DNA of 64,000 bases from Pseudodesulfovibrio sp. JC047 (GTDB lineage Bacteria; Desulfobacterota; Desulfovibrionia; Desulfovibrionales; Desulfovibrionaceae). The position numbers were made by a program, and so were the translations under genes. Each line of letters begins with the position of its first letter. Position 1 is the first letter of the stretch. The stretch lies in contig NZ_WUEH01000005.1 in assembly GCF_010468615.1 (NCBI RefSeq), forward strand, positions 1-64,000, given 5' to 3'. This document shows, one piece after another, positions 43,871 to 52,262 of the stretch. The notes beneath the pieces are model-generated. The model was given only the letters and a program-made list of their open reading frames with translations, made no database searches and had not been told where the DNA came from.

Positions 43871-45250
43871 ATGAAAGGGTATTTGGGAAAATTTTGTGCG
43901 ATTACGGTTTTGTCCTTAGTGTGTCTCATCCCTTTGAGTATGGTTGAAGGGGTCATTTACGAAAGGGATCGGTTGCATCAGGACGTCGGGGTTGAAATCG
44001 CCTCACAATACGCGGGGTATCAAAGGTTGACTGCGCCGGTCCTGGTGGCGGAATACACGTTGGAGGAAACCTCCACCCGAATTGTTCGAGACGCATTGAC
44101 CAAGGAACGGAAGGAAGAAACCTTCACGGCCAAGGTCCTGGCCAATAGGATTCTTGTCCCGGAAAAAACGTTTGTGAAAGGGGTGTTGCGTCCAAACACA
44201 CTTCAACGGGGAATCTTTTCCATTCCGGTCTACACCTCGAAGGTTCAGATCAATGAATTCTTTTCAAAGAGTGATGTGCCACGCGTCGGGCAAATGGTGG
44301 ATGGAATGCGGGTGGTTGCTGTTTCCCTGGTGATGCTGATGCCGTTGAAGGAGCCGGGCGGGATTTCAACGCCGCCCTTGCTGCAATTGAACGGACGGAA
44401 AATGGATGTGTATCCCAGTCATAAAAATGCGGTCATCAAGCCGTGGCCAACGGGGTTTTCGACATCGGTTGATCCCGCATCGATCGATGAACATCCGGTG
44501 ATTTCTTTTTCCATGACGCTTGATCTGCACGGGTCCCATGAGTTGAGTTTCATTCCTTTGGGTGGAGAGTATGCAGTGGACCTTCAATCGATTTGGCCGC
44601 ATCCGCGATTTGATGGTGCGTATTTGCCTGCGACCCGCGAAGTGACGCGGACAGGATTCAAGGCACATTGGTTGGTCACGGAGTTTGCCAATGGCGCGGG
44701 GCTTGGAAGCGCAGATATCTTGAGTTGGGACCGTCCTTCATTTGGCGTGGAACTCATAGATCCGGTGGATATCTATACAAAATCTGAACGGGCGGTGAAA
44801 TATGGGTTTCTGTTTGTTCTCCTGACATTGGAATTTTTTTTCCTTTTTGAAATGCTTCGGGGAATGCGGATTCATGTGGCCCAGTATCTTTTTGTTGGTG
44901 CCGCATTGATCATTTTCTATTTGTTGCTGATTTCCCTGTCCGAACATATCGGTTTTGTCTTGGCGTATCTTGTCGCGAGTTGCACCTGCGTTTCCTTGCT
45001 GACCGTGTATGTGCGGAGCATGGTCAAAAGCATGAAAGTCGCCCTTGGGTTCGGGGGGGCGATCGCCGTTTTATATGGCGCGCTGTATGGGATTCTGCTC
45101 TCGGAACAGTATGCACTTGTGCTTGGGTCCGGATTGTTATTCATCATACTGGCCGGAACCATGTTTTTGACACGTCATGTTGATTGGTATTCTCTGGAAG
45201 GGGCGGCGGAGTATACAAAATTACTGCGGCGAAAAAAGACGATTGAATAA
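43871..45250 (+). CDS. creD: CreD-family inner membrane protein
   Basis: A 459-residue membrane protein. A single N-terminal membrane segment is followed by a large extracytoplasmic domain (about 35-300), then a cluster of five or six membrane segments. The start (LSMVEGVIYERDRLHQDVGVEIASQYAG) is the typical CreD signature. AAAGGAGG precedes ATG 43871, and a longer frame upstream overlaps creC. Function is unknown beyond roles in envelope stress and beta-lactam response in other bacteria. Confidence 0.9.
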   Translation: MKGYLGKFCAITVLSLVCLIPLSMVEGVIYERDRLHQDVGVEIASQYAGYQRLTAPVLVAEYTLEETSTRIVRDALTKERKEETFTAKVLANRILVPEKTFVKGVLRPNTLQRGIFSIPVYTSKVQINEFFSKSDVPRVGQMVDGMRVVAVSLVMLMPLKEPGGISTPPLLQLNGRKMDVYPSHKNAVIKPWPTGFSTSVDPASIDEHPVISFSMTLDLHGSHELSFIPLGGEYAVDLQSIWPHPRFDGAYLPATREVTRTGFKAHWLVTEFANGAGLGSADILSWDRPSFGVELIDPVDIYTKSERAVKYGFLFVLLTLEFFFLFEMLRGMRIHVAQYLFVGAALIIFYLLLISLSEHIGFVLAYLVASCTCVSLLTVYVRSMVKSMKVALGFGGAIAVLYGALYGILLSEQYALVLGSGLLFIILAGTMFLTRHVDWYSLEGAAEYTKLLRRKKTIE

Positions 45251-45268
45251 GATGGCTTGTGAACGAAA

Positions 45269-45302
45269 CGCCCCGTGTCATGTCGGCACGGGGCGTTTTT
45301 TT
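45269..45302 (+). terminator. Terminator after creD
   Basis: CGCCCCGTG and CACGGGGCG form a 9-bp stem followed by seven T residues. Confidence 0.88.
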
Positions 45303-45329
45303 GTGGGGGTATGCGGCTGATGCCGTGCA

Positions 45330-45623
45330 TCAGCTGTTGAGTGGTGTCAGGACAACTTCCTTGTGGTCGTTGAATCCCAGTGAATAAGCAGTGCCGTATT
45401 TCTCAAGAAAATCCTCTTCTGCGGTGAAGGGGACACCTTCGATTTCGATTCGTTCGTCATCATCTTCATCAGCTTCATCCATGCCCAGACCGAGCACGAT
45501 TTTCGCATGTCAGCCTCCGCCGATTTTATATTCACGAAGCCTGATACAGGTCTCTTCGTCTTCATCTTCAAGCATGGTCCGGAGTTTATCGAGCATCTCT
45601 TCCGGGACAGTCAGTTCAAACAT
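45330..45623 (-). CDS. HesB-like selenoprotein (in-frame UGA read as selenocysteine)
   Basis: A 97-residue protein if the TGA at 45512-45510 (codon 38) is read as selenocysteine. The sequence continues in frame on both sides: CIRLREYKIGGG, U38, then HAKIVLGLGMDEADEDD, ending TPLNS at a second TGA. The motif GGG-U-HAKI matches HesB/IscA-like small proteins that carry cysteine or selenocysteine at this place. It lacks the C-terminal CGC of true A-type Fe-S carriers. A hairpin directly after the UGA could be the bacterial SECIS. It starts 17 bp after the C_GCAxxG_C_C gene, in the glycyl radical enzyme cluster. An ordinary gene caller would cut it in two or miss it. Confidence 0.8.
45480..45509 (-). 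promoter_or_regulatory. Candidate bacterial SECIS hairpin
   Basis: Immediately after the UGA, the RNA CAUGC pairs with GCAUG 30 bases on. Inside, AUCG and CGGU pair (one G-U) around a UGCU loop that includes a G, a feature needed for SelB recognition. The loop is somewhat close to the UGA. Confidence 0.55.
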
Positions 45624-45640
45624 GATATTTTCCTCGTTGA

Positions 45641-46189
45641 TTATGGTTGGATTCGCACGGGTCCAAGCCCGTGTTTGGTGAATTCGTCAGGGTGGGAGTC
45701 ATTGATCGGATCAACGCTCTCATTTGTTGTGTCCGGAGTGTCCGGATTGAGAAGTTGGTCGGCACAGATGGCTGTCGCCGATTCCACATACTTGAGGCAG
45801 ATTCCCTTGGATGTGGAATTCGGGTCGCGGGTTTTGCTCAAATCCCGACAACAGACACTTCCGTAGTGCGTCAAAAAGCGGTCATGCAGTTTTTTGGAAG
45901 CCGTGCGGACGGTCTTTTCGTCGGCTGGCAGTGGTCCATTCCCGAGAATGAGGCTTTGGGCCATGACCGCACCGGCCAGTGCGCCGCAGACACATCCGGC
46001 ATCGCCAATGCCACCGCAAAATCCTTTGGAAATGGCACGAGCGGTCTCCGGTGACAAACCACCGTGAAATTCCTGGTTGATGACAGTCAGGACAGCCTCG
46101 GAACAACACATTGAACCAGAACCGTACAGGTGCCGGGCTGCCGAGCTTGTTCGTGCGATGAGGTCCGCATTTTTTTCATGGGCTTTCAT
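45641..46189 (-). CDS. C_GCAxxG_C_C family protein
   Basis: A 182-residue cysteine-rich protein. Conserved cysteines occur in SMCCSEAV, KGFCGGIGDAGCVCGALAGAVM, SVCCRDL and near KGICLKYV, the pattern that names the C_GCAxxG_C_C family. These proteins are thought to bind metal or do redox chemistry, but the function is unknown. The start at 46189 (MKAHEK) trims 39 unsupported residues. It lies between the activase gene and the selenoprotein gene with gaps of about 20 bp, so all three are probably cotranscribed. Confidence 0.82.
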   Translation of the reverse strand: MKAHEKNADLIARTSSAARHLYGSGSMCCSEAVLTVINQEFHGGLSPETARAISKGFCGGIGDAGCVCGALAGAVMAQSLILGNGPLPADEKTVRTASKKLHDRFLTHYGSVCCRDLSKTRDPNSTSKGICLKYVESATAICADQLLNPDTPDTTNESVDPINDSHPDEFTKHGLGPVRIQP

Positions 46190-46209
46190 TGTGAATCCTT
46201 TTGGAGTCG

Positions 46210-47103
46210 TTACACAATGACGGTTTTCAGACCGTGGTTGGCAAATCGTTCCAGAACGACATTCAGTTGTTCCGGCGTGTATTCGCCAGACATCCGGTAG
46301 GGCCATCCCAGGGCCGCATATTTGTTACGGCCAAAAGCGTGACAGGGCATCACTTCGATTTCTGTTCTGTCAAATTCCTTGAAGAAGTTCGCCATGGCTG
46401 CGATGTTTTCGTCAGAATCATTCATGTCTGGCATCAACGGCATACGAAGACGGACCTGTGTGTCGGAATTCAGGGCTGCCCGCAGATTTCGTAGAATGAT
46501 GGTGTTATCCTGTCCGGTGTATTTTTTATGCTGCTCCGGATCCATGTGTTTGCAGTCAAACAAGAAAAGGTCTGCCAGTTCGATGGTGCGGTCAAAGCGT
46601 TCAGCAGGGCAGAAACCACACGTATCAACAGTGATATGAAATCCTTCGTCATGCGCCGCCTGTGCCAGATCCAGAAAGAACGCGCCGCCAGCTGTTGGTT
46701 CTCCTCCGCCAAAAGTGACCCCGCCGTTTGAGTTCTCATAAAAGAGGGAATCTTTACGGACGACATCCATAATGGCTTCGACAGTCATTTCCTTGCCAGC
46801 TATTTCGCGGGCTTTGCTCGGGCACACGTCGGCACATTGGCCACAGTTGATACATTTCTCGACATCTCGTCCGAATTTCCCGTCCAGTGGGACCACGGCC
46901 CCGGCAGGGCAGACGTTCATACAGGCGCCGCATCCGGTGCAGAGTGATTCGAAAAACATCAGCTGCGGTGTTGTTCTTTGCGATTCCGGATTACTGCACC
47001 AGAGGCAGGAGAGCGGACATCCTTTCAAAAAAACCGTGGTTCGCAATCCCGGACCGTCCTGAACAGACATTCGTTGAATATTGTAAATCATTCCCTGACT
47101 CAT
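46210..47103 (-). CDS. Glycyl radical enzyme activating enzyme
   Basis: A 297-residue radical SAM enzyme. The SAM cluster is C29/C33/C36 (CPLSCLWC). Two extra ferredoxin clusters are inserted after it (CTGCGACMNVCP and CINCGQCADVCP), as in activases of glycyl radical eliminases and decarboxylases. FGGGEPTAGG marks the SAM-binding strand. It installs the glycyl radical on the enzyme encoded upstream. The start at 47103 has GGAG 7 bases upstream, and a 72-residue extension crosses the intergenic hairpins and is not used. Confidence 0.92.
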   Translation of the reverse strand: MSQGMIYNIQRMSVQDGPGLRTTVFLKGCPLSCLWCSNPESQRTTPQLMFFESLCTGCGACMNVCPAGAVVPLDGKFGRDVEKCINCGQCADVCPSKAREIAGKEMTVEAIMDVVRKDSLFYENSNGGVTFGGGEPTAGGAFFLDLAQAAHDEGFHITVDTCGFCPAERFDRTIELADLFLFDCKHMDPEQHKKYTGQDNTIILRNLRAALNSDTQVRLRMPLMPDMNDSDENIAAMANFFKEFDRTEIEVMPCHAFGRNKYAALGWPYRMSGEYTPEQLNVVLERFANHGLKTVIV

Positions 47104-47137
47104 ACGTGTCTCCGCAGATAGGTGTTGTGAGTTGAGT

Positions 47138-47215
47138 GGACGGCTGAGCCGTCCCTGTCGTGATATGTCCAAAGGGACAGGGTGGGACTTGAATGTGGAG
47201 GATGTCCCACCCTGT
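47138..47215 (-). terminator. Two perfect hairpins between the glycyl radical enzyme and its activase
   Basis: ACAGGGTGGGAC (47177-47188) pairs with 47204-47215 (12 bp). GGACGGC-TGA-GCCGTCC lies at 47138-47154 (7 bp). Neither has a T-run. They may be attenuators or mRNA stabilisers that keep the enzyme more abundant than its activase. Confidence 0.6.
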
Positions 47216-47227
47216 GGAGTATACCCT

Positions 47228-49681
47228 TTAGGAAGTGTATTCTGTGCGTTTGATAATCTCGTTCTGAACGCCCATGTCCAGACGGGTGAAGTAGGCGCTG
47301 AAACCGGCGACACGAACAACCAGATCCGAGTATTCTTTCGGGTTGACCTGTGCGTCTTTCAATGTCTTGGAGTCAACGCAGTTGAACTGGATATGGGAGC
47401 CGCCAAAGTCGCAATACGTCTTGATCAGCGAGATGAGCGTGCGTGCTCCGTGTGGGCCTTCGATGACAGAAGGAGAGAACTTGACGTTGAAGTGGTTCGC
47501 TCCATATCGGACGGTATCAATAGCCTCCGCACCGGACTTGATGAGGGCGGTGATGCCTTCGTGGTCGGTTCCCGGCATGGCAGAGACGCTGCCGTCAGTC
47601 AGGGCGACACCCGCCTTACGGCCATTGGGCAAGGCACCCATGAGTGCGCCGAAGTAGTTGTGGTAGGACAGGGAGTACGCATCCAGCGGAGTGCGGTAGC
47701 CAAAGCAGTCCGGCCCTTGAGCGTGGTGGATGGCATCCACATCCCTGTAGTATTGTTGCACGAATGCTTCGACTTCTGGGTAATCGTTGCCGTGTTTGGG
47801 GGCGTCAAAGCACATTTTTCGGATGTTTTCGCAGCCTTCGAAGTTCGATTTGATGGCATCCAACAGTTCTTTCATCGTGAGCTTTTTGGTGTCAAAAACC
47901 AGATGCTTGATCGCGAGCAGGGAGTTTGCCGCATCGACACCGGCGGTCATGATGGGGTTGACCTGTGGATAACGGGTTCCGCCAGCCTCTTCGCAGACAC
48001 CTTTTTCAATGCAGCCGTCATACATCGCGGAACGGAAGATACTCGGAACGACTTGGAGTCTGGCCATTTGGCTCAGGTCAGAATGTTTCCGGGAGATGTT
48101 GAAGAGGTGGTCGAGTTGTTTTTTGTACGCGTCGTAGACCTCGTCAAAGGAGGTGAATTCGGTGGGATCGCCGGTTTCAACACCAACGTTCTTTTTCGTG
48201 ACTGGGCATTTGCCGTTGTTCAGCATGACCTCGACGATCTTGGCGAGGCAGGGCTGATCTTCCTGAGTGATGAAGCTGCCTTTGCCGCAAATGCCAGTGG
48301 AGACACAACCGTAGTTGCCGCAGTTTCTGGCATCTTCCAGCGAAATGCCTCCTTCATATTGTCCGAATCGGGCGAGGTTTCGTTGAACAACCACAGTGTT
48401 GTTCAAAATCTGCGGCTGACCGGACCCGCCACGAATGCATTCCACTACTTTTTTCAGATAGGAATCTTTCATCTTGGGATGATAGAGCAGTGTCAGCGTG
48501 GGCTGAATGTTTTTCATTGTGACCTGGGTATCGAGCAACATTTCTTCCAGCTCGGTGCTGGCGTCATTGCCATCGGCATCCACGCCTCCGATGGTGATGC
48601 TTTGTCCTGTGTGGCCGGACAGGGTCAGTGCGTATGAGTTGCCTTGATATTCTGCCAGTTCGAGATGTTTGATCCACTGAAATTTAAGGAGGGTAGAGAC
48701 CTGTTCCCGTGTCAGGTTCCCCTCGTCGATATCTTTTTTGAAGAAGGGGTACATGTACTGACCGTAGCGCCCCGGAGAGGTTGCACATGCCATTTGCTCG
48801 ATTTCAATGGCCAGATGGATGAACCAGAATGACTGGATTGCTTCGCGGAAGTTGCGGGCCGGGAATTCGGGAACACGGCGGCAGATTTCAGCGATTTCCA
48901 GCAGCTCTTTTTTGGCCTTGGGGTCTTTTTCGTCGGCAGCGGTTTTTTCGGCAAGGTCCGCATAGCGATGAGAGTGGGCAATAACCGCTTCCAGCGTCAC
49001 GAGCATGGACCGGTACAGTTCGTGCTTTTCAGTGTTCGCCAGCGTGGTGGGGCAGTTCTCAAAACGAGTTTTGACATCGTCAATGAGCCAGCGCAACCCC
49101 TTGTTCAGGACCATGGGATAGTCGGCAATGCCGGAGCCACTCGCAACACTGACGTTTTCATAATACATGCCGGCCTTGGCATACGGCTTGGGGTTGATGC
49201 CATATTTTTCCTTGAACAATTTGTTGTTCAGGTCAATGCAGGTATGGCCTTTCCACAGCTTGTAGGTTTTTTCCAGCAATTCCTGTGTCTCGGCCGGAAT
49301 TTTCATCTCGCCCAGTGAGGCCATTTTGGCCATCTGCATCTCTTCCTTGATCCAGGAAACGTTCCATTCCGGGTATGCGTAGACACCAGCTCGCACGCCG
49401 GTGAGCGTGCCAACGATGGGATTGCCATCGAGGAAAATGTTTTTTCTGGTCAGGACACGTTCAAACAATTTGGCGCGAATGTAGAATGTGGATTCACCTT
49501 GGTATTCTTTATAGACTTCGTTGAGAAATTGCAGCCGTTCGGGGTCCATCACCTGTGGAGCGTTCATGAGAAAACTCTTGAGTTCCTTGACTCGATTTTC
49601 AGCGGTATCCCAATTGATGCCATATCCCATGGATTCCGTGGCTGTTGATTCGGTATCGTGTATCGTCGAAAGATTGGTCAT
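47228..49681 (-). CDS. Glycyl radical enzyme of unknown substrate (GCVS active site)
   Basis: An 817-residue enzyme of the pyruvate formate-lyase-like superfamily. The radical glycine is G793 in RVAGFSAYF and the thiyl cysteine is C459 in NYGCVSTGIC. Choline lyase, diol dehydratase, isethionate lyase and hydroxyproline dehydratase carry GCVE, where the glutamate is the general base. Serine here argues against those reactions. The gene is first in a leftward cluster with its activase, a C_GCAxxG_C_C protein and a selenoprotein. A sigma-54 promoter lies 78 bp upstream and a divergent sigma-54 activator follows. A TauE-type exporter and an amino-acid permease nearby hint at an amino-acid-like or sulfonated substrate, but this is inference. 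Confidence 0.88.
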   Translation of the reverse strand: MTNLSTIHDTESTATESMGYGINWDTAENRVKELKSFLMNAPQVMDPERLQFLNEVYKEYQGESTFYIRAKLFERVLTRKNIFLDGNPIVGTLTGVRAGVYAYPEWNVSWIKEEMQMAKMASLGEMKIPAETQELLEKTYKLWKGHTCIDLNNKLFKEKYGINPKPYAKAGMYYENVSVASGSGIADYPMVLNKGLRWLIDDVKTRFENCPTTLANTEKHELYRSMLVTLEAVIAHSHRYADLAEKTAADEKDPKAKKELLEIAEICRRVPEFPARNFREAIQSFWFIHLAIEIEQMACATSPGRYGQYMYPFFKKDIDEGNLTREQVSTLLKFQWIKHLELAEYQGNSYALTLSGHTGQSITIGGVDADGNDASTELEEMLLDTQVTMKNIQPTLTLLYHPKMKDSYLKKVVECIRGGSGQPQILNNTVVVQRNLARFGQYEGGISLEDARNCGNYGCVSTGICGKGSFITQEDQPCLAKIVEVMLNNGKCPVTKKNVGVETGDPTEFTSFDEVYDAYKKQLDHLFNISRKHSDLSQMARLQVVPSIFRSAMYDGCIEKGVCEEAGGTRYPQVNPIMTAGVDAANSLLAIKHLVFDTKKLTMKELLDAIKSNFEGCENIRKMCFDAPKHGNDYPEVEAFVQQYYRDVDAIHHAQGPDCFGYRTPLDAYSLSYHNYFGALMGALPNGRKAGVALTDGSVSAMPGTDHEGITALIKSGAEAIDTVRYGANHFNVKFSPSVIEGPHGARTLISLIKTYCDFGGSHIQFNCVDSKTLKDAQVNPKEYSDLVVRVAGFSAYFTRLDMGVQNEIIKRTEYTS

Positions 49682-49758
49682 TGATATCTCCTGTTTGTGT
49701 AAGATTTTCCCTGAAGAAAATTGAAAGCGGTGTTCCGTCGCTTGTTCTTTTTGTAACT

Positions 49759-49774
49759 AGCAGGAGGTGTGCCA
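49759..49774 (-). promoter_or_regulatory. Sigma-54 promoter of the glycyl radical enzyme operon
   Basis: Read leftward: TGGCAC-ACCTC-CTGCT. GG and GC are 10 bases apart and the -24 box is perfect. It lies 78 bp before the start at 49681 and is probably activated by the divergent regulator. Confidence 0.72.
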
Positions 49775-49862
49775 TTTCGTTGTTTTTGTGCTTTTTTAAG
49801 TAATAACACCTTGATATAACAGTGTTTATTGGTCAATTTAGCGACTTTATGAGATCGTGAAA

Positions 49863-49889
49863 AAAGTTTTTTTTTATAAAAAAAACTTT
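49863..49889. repeat. AT-rich palindrome between the divergent genes
   Basis: AAAGTTTTTTTT and AAAAAAAACTTT are perfect 12-base arms around TAT. The centre is about 102 bp upstream of the sigma-54 promoter, a usual distance for an activator site. It could also act as a terminator in either direction. Confidence 0.45.
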
Positions 49890-49973
49890 CTTTTTCTACA
49901 AAAATTTTTCATTGGAGGGCTGGACGCACACTTTTTCCTTGTATTCACACTCATTTTGAAGGGGTTGTATGCT

Positions 49974-51470
49974 ATGTATTTTGACAAGAAAAAGTTCTTT
50001 AATGTTAATCGTGAGAGCGTATTAACGCCTTCCATGAAAGCCATTTGGGATGATATGGGGCTTGGTGTTGCTGTCGTGGACGCAAATGGCCTGTGTGAAT
50101 ACATGAATCCCATACAAAGTCTTGTTGATGGTTTTGGCCGAGTTCCTGTTGAGGGACAGCATATAACGGATCTTTATGTGCCACATGATGTGAAGTGTAT
50201 TCCGACGCTTGAATGCCTTCAAAAGGGACAGCCGTTGCTCAAGAAAAGTTATTTTTACAAGACGACGAACAACTATCTTGCCAGTACGGTTTCGGATTTT
50301 TTCCCATTGTTTGATCACGGGAAAAAGGATGGCGTCATTGCTTTCACCATCTGGACAGGGACCACGTCCTTGGTGAAGCGGCACAAGCGGTCGGCAAAGG
50401 GCGTTGTTCCTGAAAAAAGTCCGTATGAATATTATACGTTTGACAGTCTGATTGGGAAAGATGCTGCCTTGATCGAAGTGATGAATGAGGCGCGAACCGC
50501 TGCGCAGTCGGCATCGCCCGTCATGATATGGGGAGAAAGCGGCACCGGGAAGGAGTTGTTTGCGCAGGCGATCCATGCTGCAAGTACTCGGTGCCAGCAT
50601 CCATTGGTCCCGGTGAATTGTGCGGCTATTCCTGAAAATTTACTGGAGGGGATTCTTTTTGGCACGGCCAAGGGGGCGTATACTGATGCCGCAGACAAAC
50701 CCGGGCTTTTCGAAGAAGCCGATGGCGGGACATTGCTGCTTGATGAACTGAATTCCATGCCCATGGGATTGCAGGCAAAGCTTCTTCGCGTCCTCCAGGA
50801 AAAACGGGTCCGTCGGCTTGGGTCCCGTACTGAAATACCAGTGGATGTCCGGGTTATCAGTATCTTGAATGTCGATCCACTGTCTGCGGTGGAGCAAAAT
50901 ATCTTGCGGCGAGATTTGTTTTACCGTCTTGCCGTTGTGGGGCTTTCCATACCGTCATTGCGGCAACGCAAACGGGATATTCCTTTGTTGGCCCGCACAT
51001 TTATCGATCGTTCCGAGCATCGTGGGAACAGCGGGGAAATCGTTCTCGATAAAGAGGTCCTTCGCGTTTTTCGTGACTATGAATGGCCGGGAAATATCCG
51101 TGAGCTGTTGCACGTCATAGAGGGGAGTCTTGCCTTGATTGGTGATCGGTTGTCCATTGAGTGGGGCTGCCTTCCTCGTCATTTCAGAGATGCCTGTCAC
51201 AATGCAGAGGCTCCGCGCAAGGCTGTATGCAGTCCGGTTGCACCGGTGGTGACACCTTCTGCCCAGAAAACCTTTTATGATTATCAGACGATCAAACGGA
51301 GCAATGTCATTTCGCTCAAGGAATGCGTGCAGACGTATGAGGCGGAATGCATACGGAATGTGTTGCGAGTCACTGGCGGTAACGTGGCAAAGGCCGCACG
51401 GATTATGGAGCTGACAGGTGCGGGCCTGCGATACAAGATAAAGCAGCTTAACATTGAAGACGATGAATAG
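49974..51470 (+). CDS. PAS-containing sigma-54 activator with altered GAFTGA loop
   Basis: A 498-residue RocR-like activator: a PAS-type sensor domain at about 20-130, AAA+ domain at about 155-390 with Walker A GESGTGKE and Walker B LLLDELNSM, and a Fis-type helix-turn-helix in the last 40 residues. The sigma-54 contact loop reads GAYTDA (234-239) instead of GAFTGA. There is no receiver domain, so it likely senses a ligand directly. ATG 49974 with AAGGGG upstream is preferred over a frame starting at 49857. It is divergent from the glycyl radical enzyme gene, its likely target. Confidence 0.85.
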   Translation: MYFDKKKFFNVNRESVLTPSMKAIWDDMGLGVAVVDANGLCEYMNPIQSLVDGFGRVPVEGQHITDLYVPHDVKCIPTLECLQKGQPLLKKSYFYKTTNNYLASTVSDFFPLFDHGKKDGVIAFTIWTGTTSLVKRHKRSAKGVVPEKSPYEYYTFDSLIGKDAALIEVMNEARTAAQSASPVMIWGESGTGKELFAQAIHAASTRCQHPLVPVNCAAIPENLLEGILFGTAKGAYTDAADKPGLFEEADGGTLLLDELNSMPMGLQAKLLRVLQEKRVRRLGSRTEIPVDVRVISILNVDPLSAVEQNILRRDLFYRLAVVGLSIPSLRQRKRDIPLLARTFIDRSEHRGNSGEIVLDKEVLRVFRDYEWPGNIRELLHVIEGSLALIGDRLSIEWGCLPRHFRDACHNAEAPRKAVCSPVAPVVTPSAQKTFYDYQTIKRSNVISLKECVQTYEAECIRNVLRVTGGNVAKAARIMELTGAGLRYKIKQLNIEDDE

Positions 51471-51492
51471 AACGGGATTGGCTGTCCATGAA

Positions 51493-51529
51493 GCAGAGGG
51501 AGGGACACAACCTCCCTCTGCTTTTTTTT
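51493..51529 (+). terminator. Terminator after the sigma-54 activator gene
   Basis: GCAGAGGGAGG and CCTCCCTCTGC form a perfect 11-bp stem followed by eight T residues. It lies at the convergent end with the TauE-type gene. Confidence 0.88.
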
Positions 51530-52262
51530 ACAAAAAAGAACGGCCGAGACAGACAATGCCTGCGAGGGTGATGACCACCATGAGAACGCGTCTGAAGGTT
51601 TCGACATTGATGTGTTTGACGACGGGGAAAGCGCAGAGAGTCCCTAGAATTGTGGCTGGAATGCCATACAGTACATAGTTGAATAACGCCGGTGTATACA
51701 TGCCTGCCGAAGCCTGTAAGGCACAGGTCATGGTGCCTCTGATAACGAAGAAGACGCCGAGTGTTCCCAGAAAGGCCCTGGGGCTCCAATTGACATACAG
51801 CCCGTATGCTCCGACCGGGGGGCCATCGAATGAGATGGCTGTTCCCAGTAATCCAGCTCCGAACCCGGCGGCGCCACCGCGTCCCCAGGATTCCTTGTGG
51901 ACTGTTTTGACCTGGAATGTCTGTTGCCAATAGACATAATAGAGGAGCAGCAGTCCAACCGCTCCCTGCAAAATGGCTCCGGAAACGAGTTGCAGGATAA
52001 ACAGACCGAGAATGGCCCCGGGCAGTGATCCGACCAGCATTGGCCAGAGGGCTGACACGCGGCAGTGTCGAAAGTGCATACACGCGATACATCCATCCAT
52101 GATGACATTCAGAATGCAACTGAGCGGAATGAGGTCGTGCATGGGGATGAACATGGCTGCCACGGGAACCGCAACCAAGGCTCCTCCAATGCCGCTGACG
52201 CCGGAGACAAAGCCGCCGACAAGCCATGCGCAGAAGACCATGATGTATATTGGATCAGGCAT
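51528..52262 (-). CDS. TauE/SafE (TSUP) family sulfite/sulfonate exporter-like permease
   Basis: A 244-residue membrane protein with about eight segments and the repeated glycine-rich TSUP motifs GFVSGVSGIGGALVAVPV and GGAAGFGAGLLGTAISFDGPPVG. Members export sulfite, sulfoacetate or similar anions. The start at 52262 (MPDPIY) is proposed. The frame is open upstream into the DUF4125 coding region without a stop, so a fusion or a second lesion is possible. The location beside the glycyl radical enzyme cluster suggests it exports a product of that pathway. Confidence 0.78.
   Translation of the reverse strand: MPDPIYIMVFCAWLVGGFVSGVSGIGGALVAVPVAAMFIPMHDLIPLSCILNVIMDGCIACMHFRHCRVSALWPMLVGSLPGAILGLFILQLVSGAILQGAVGLLLLYYVYWQQTFQVKTVHKESWGRGGAAGFGAGLLGTAISFDGPPVGAYGLYVNWSPRAFLGTLGVFFVIRGTMTCALQASAGMYTPALFNYVLYGIPATILGTLCAFPVVKHINVETFRRVLMVVITLAGIVCLGRSFL

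Noticed and set aside
45347-45571. 74-codon leftward open frame
   Set aside because: It is out of frame with the HesB-like selenoprotein and reads low-complexity sequence (KMKTKRP, MKLMKMM).
47132-48637. 501-codon rightward open frame
   Set aside because: It is antisense to the glycyl radical enzyme, whose reading frame carries the conserved radical and cysteine motifs.
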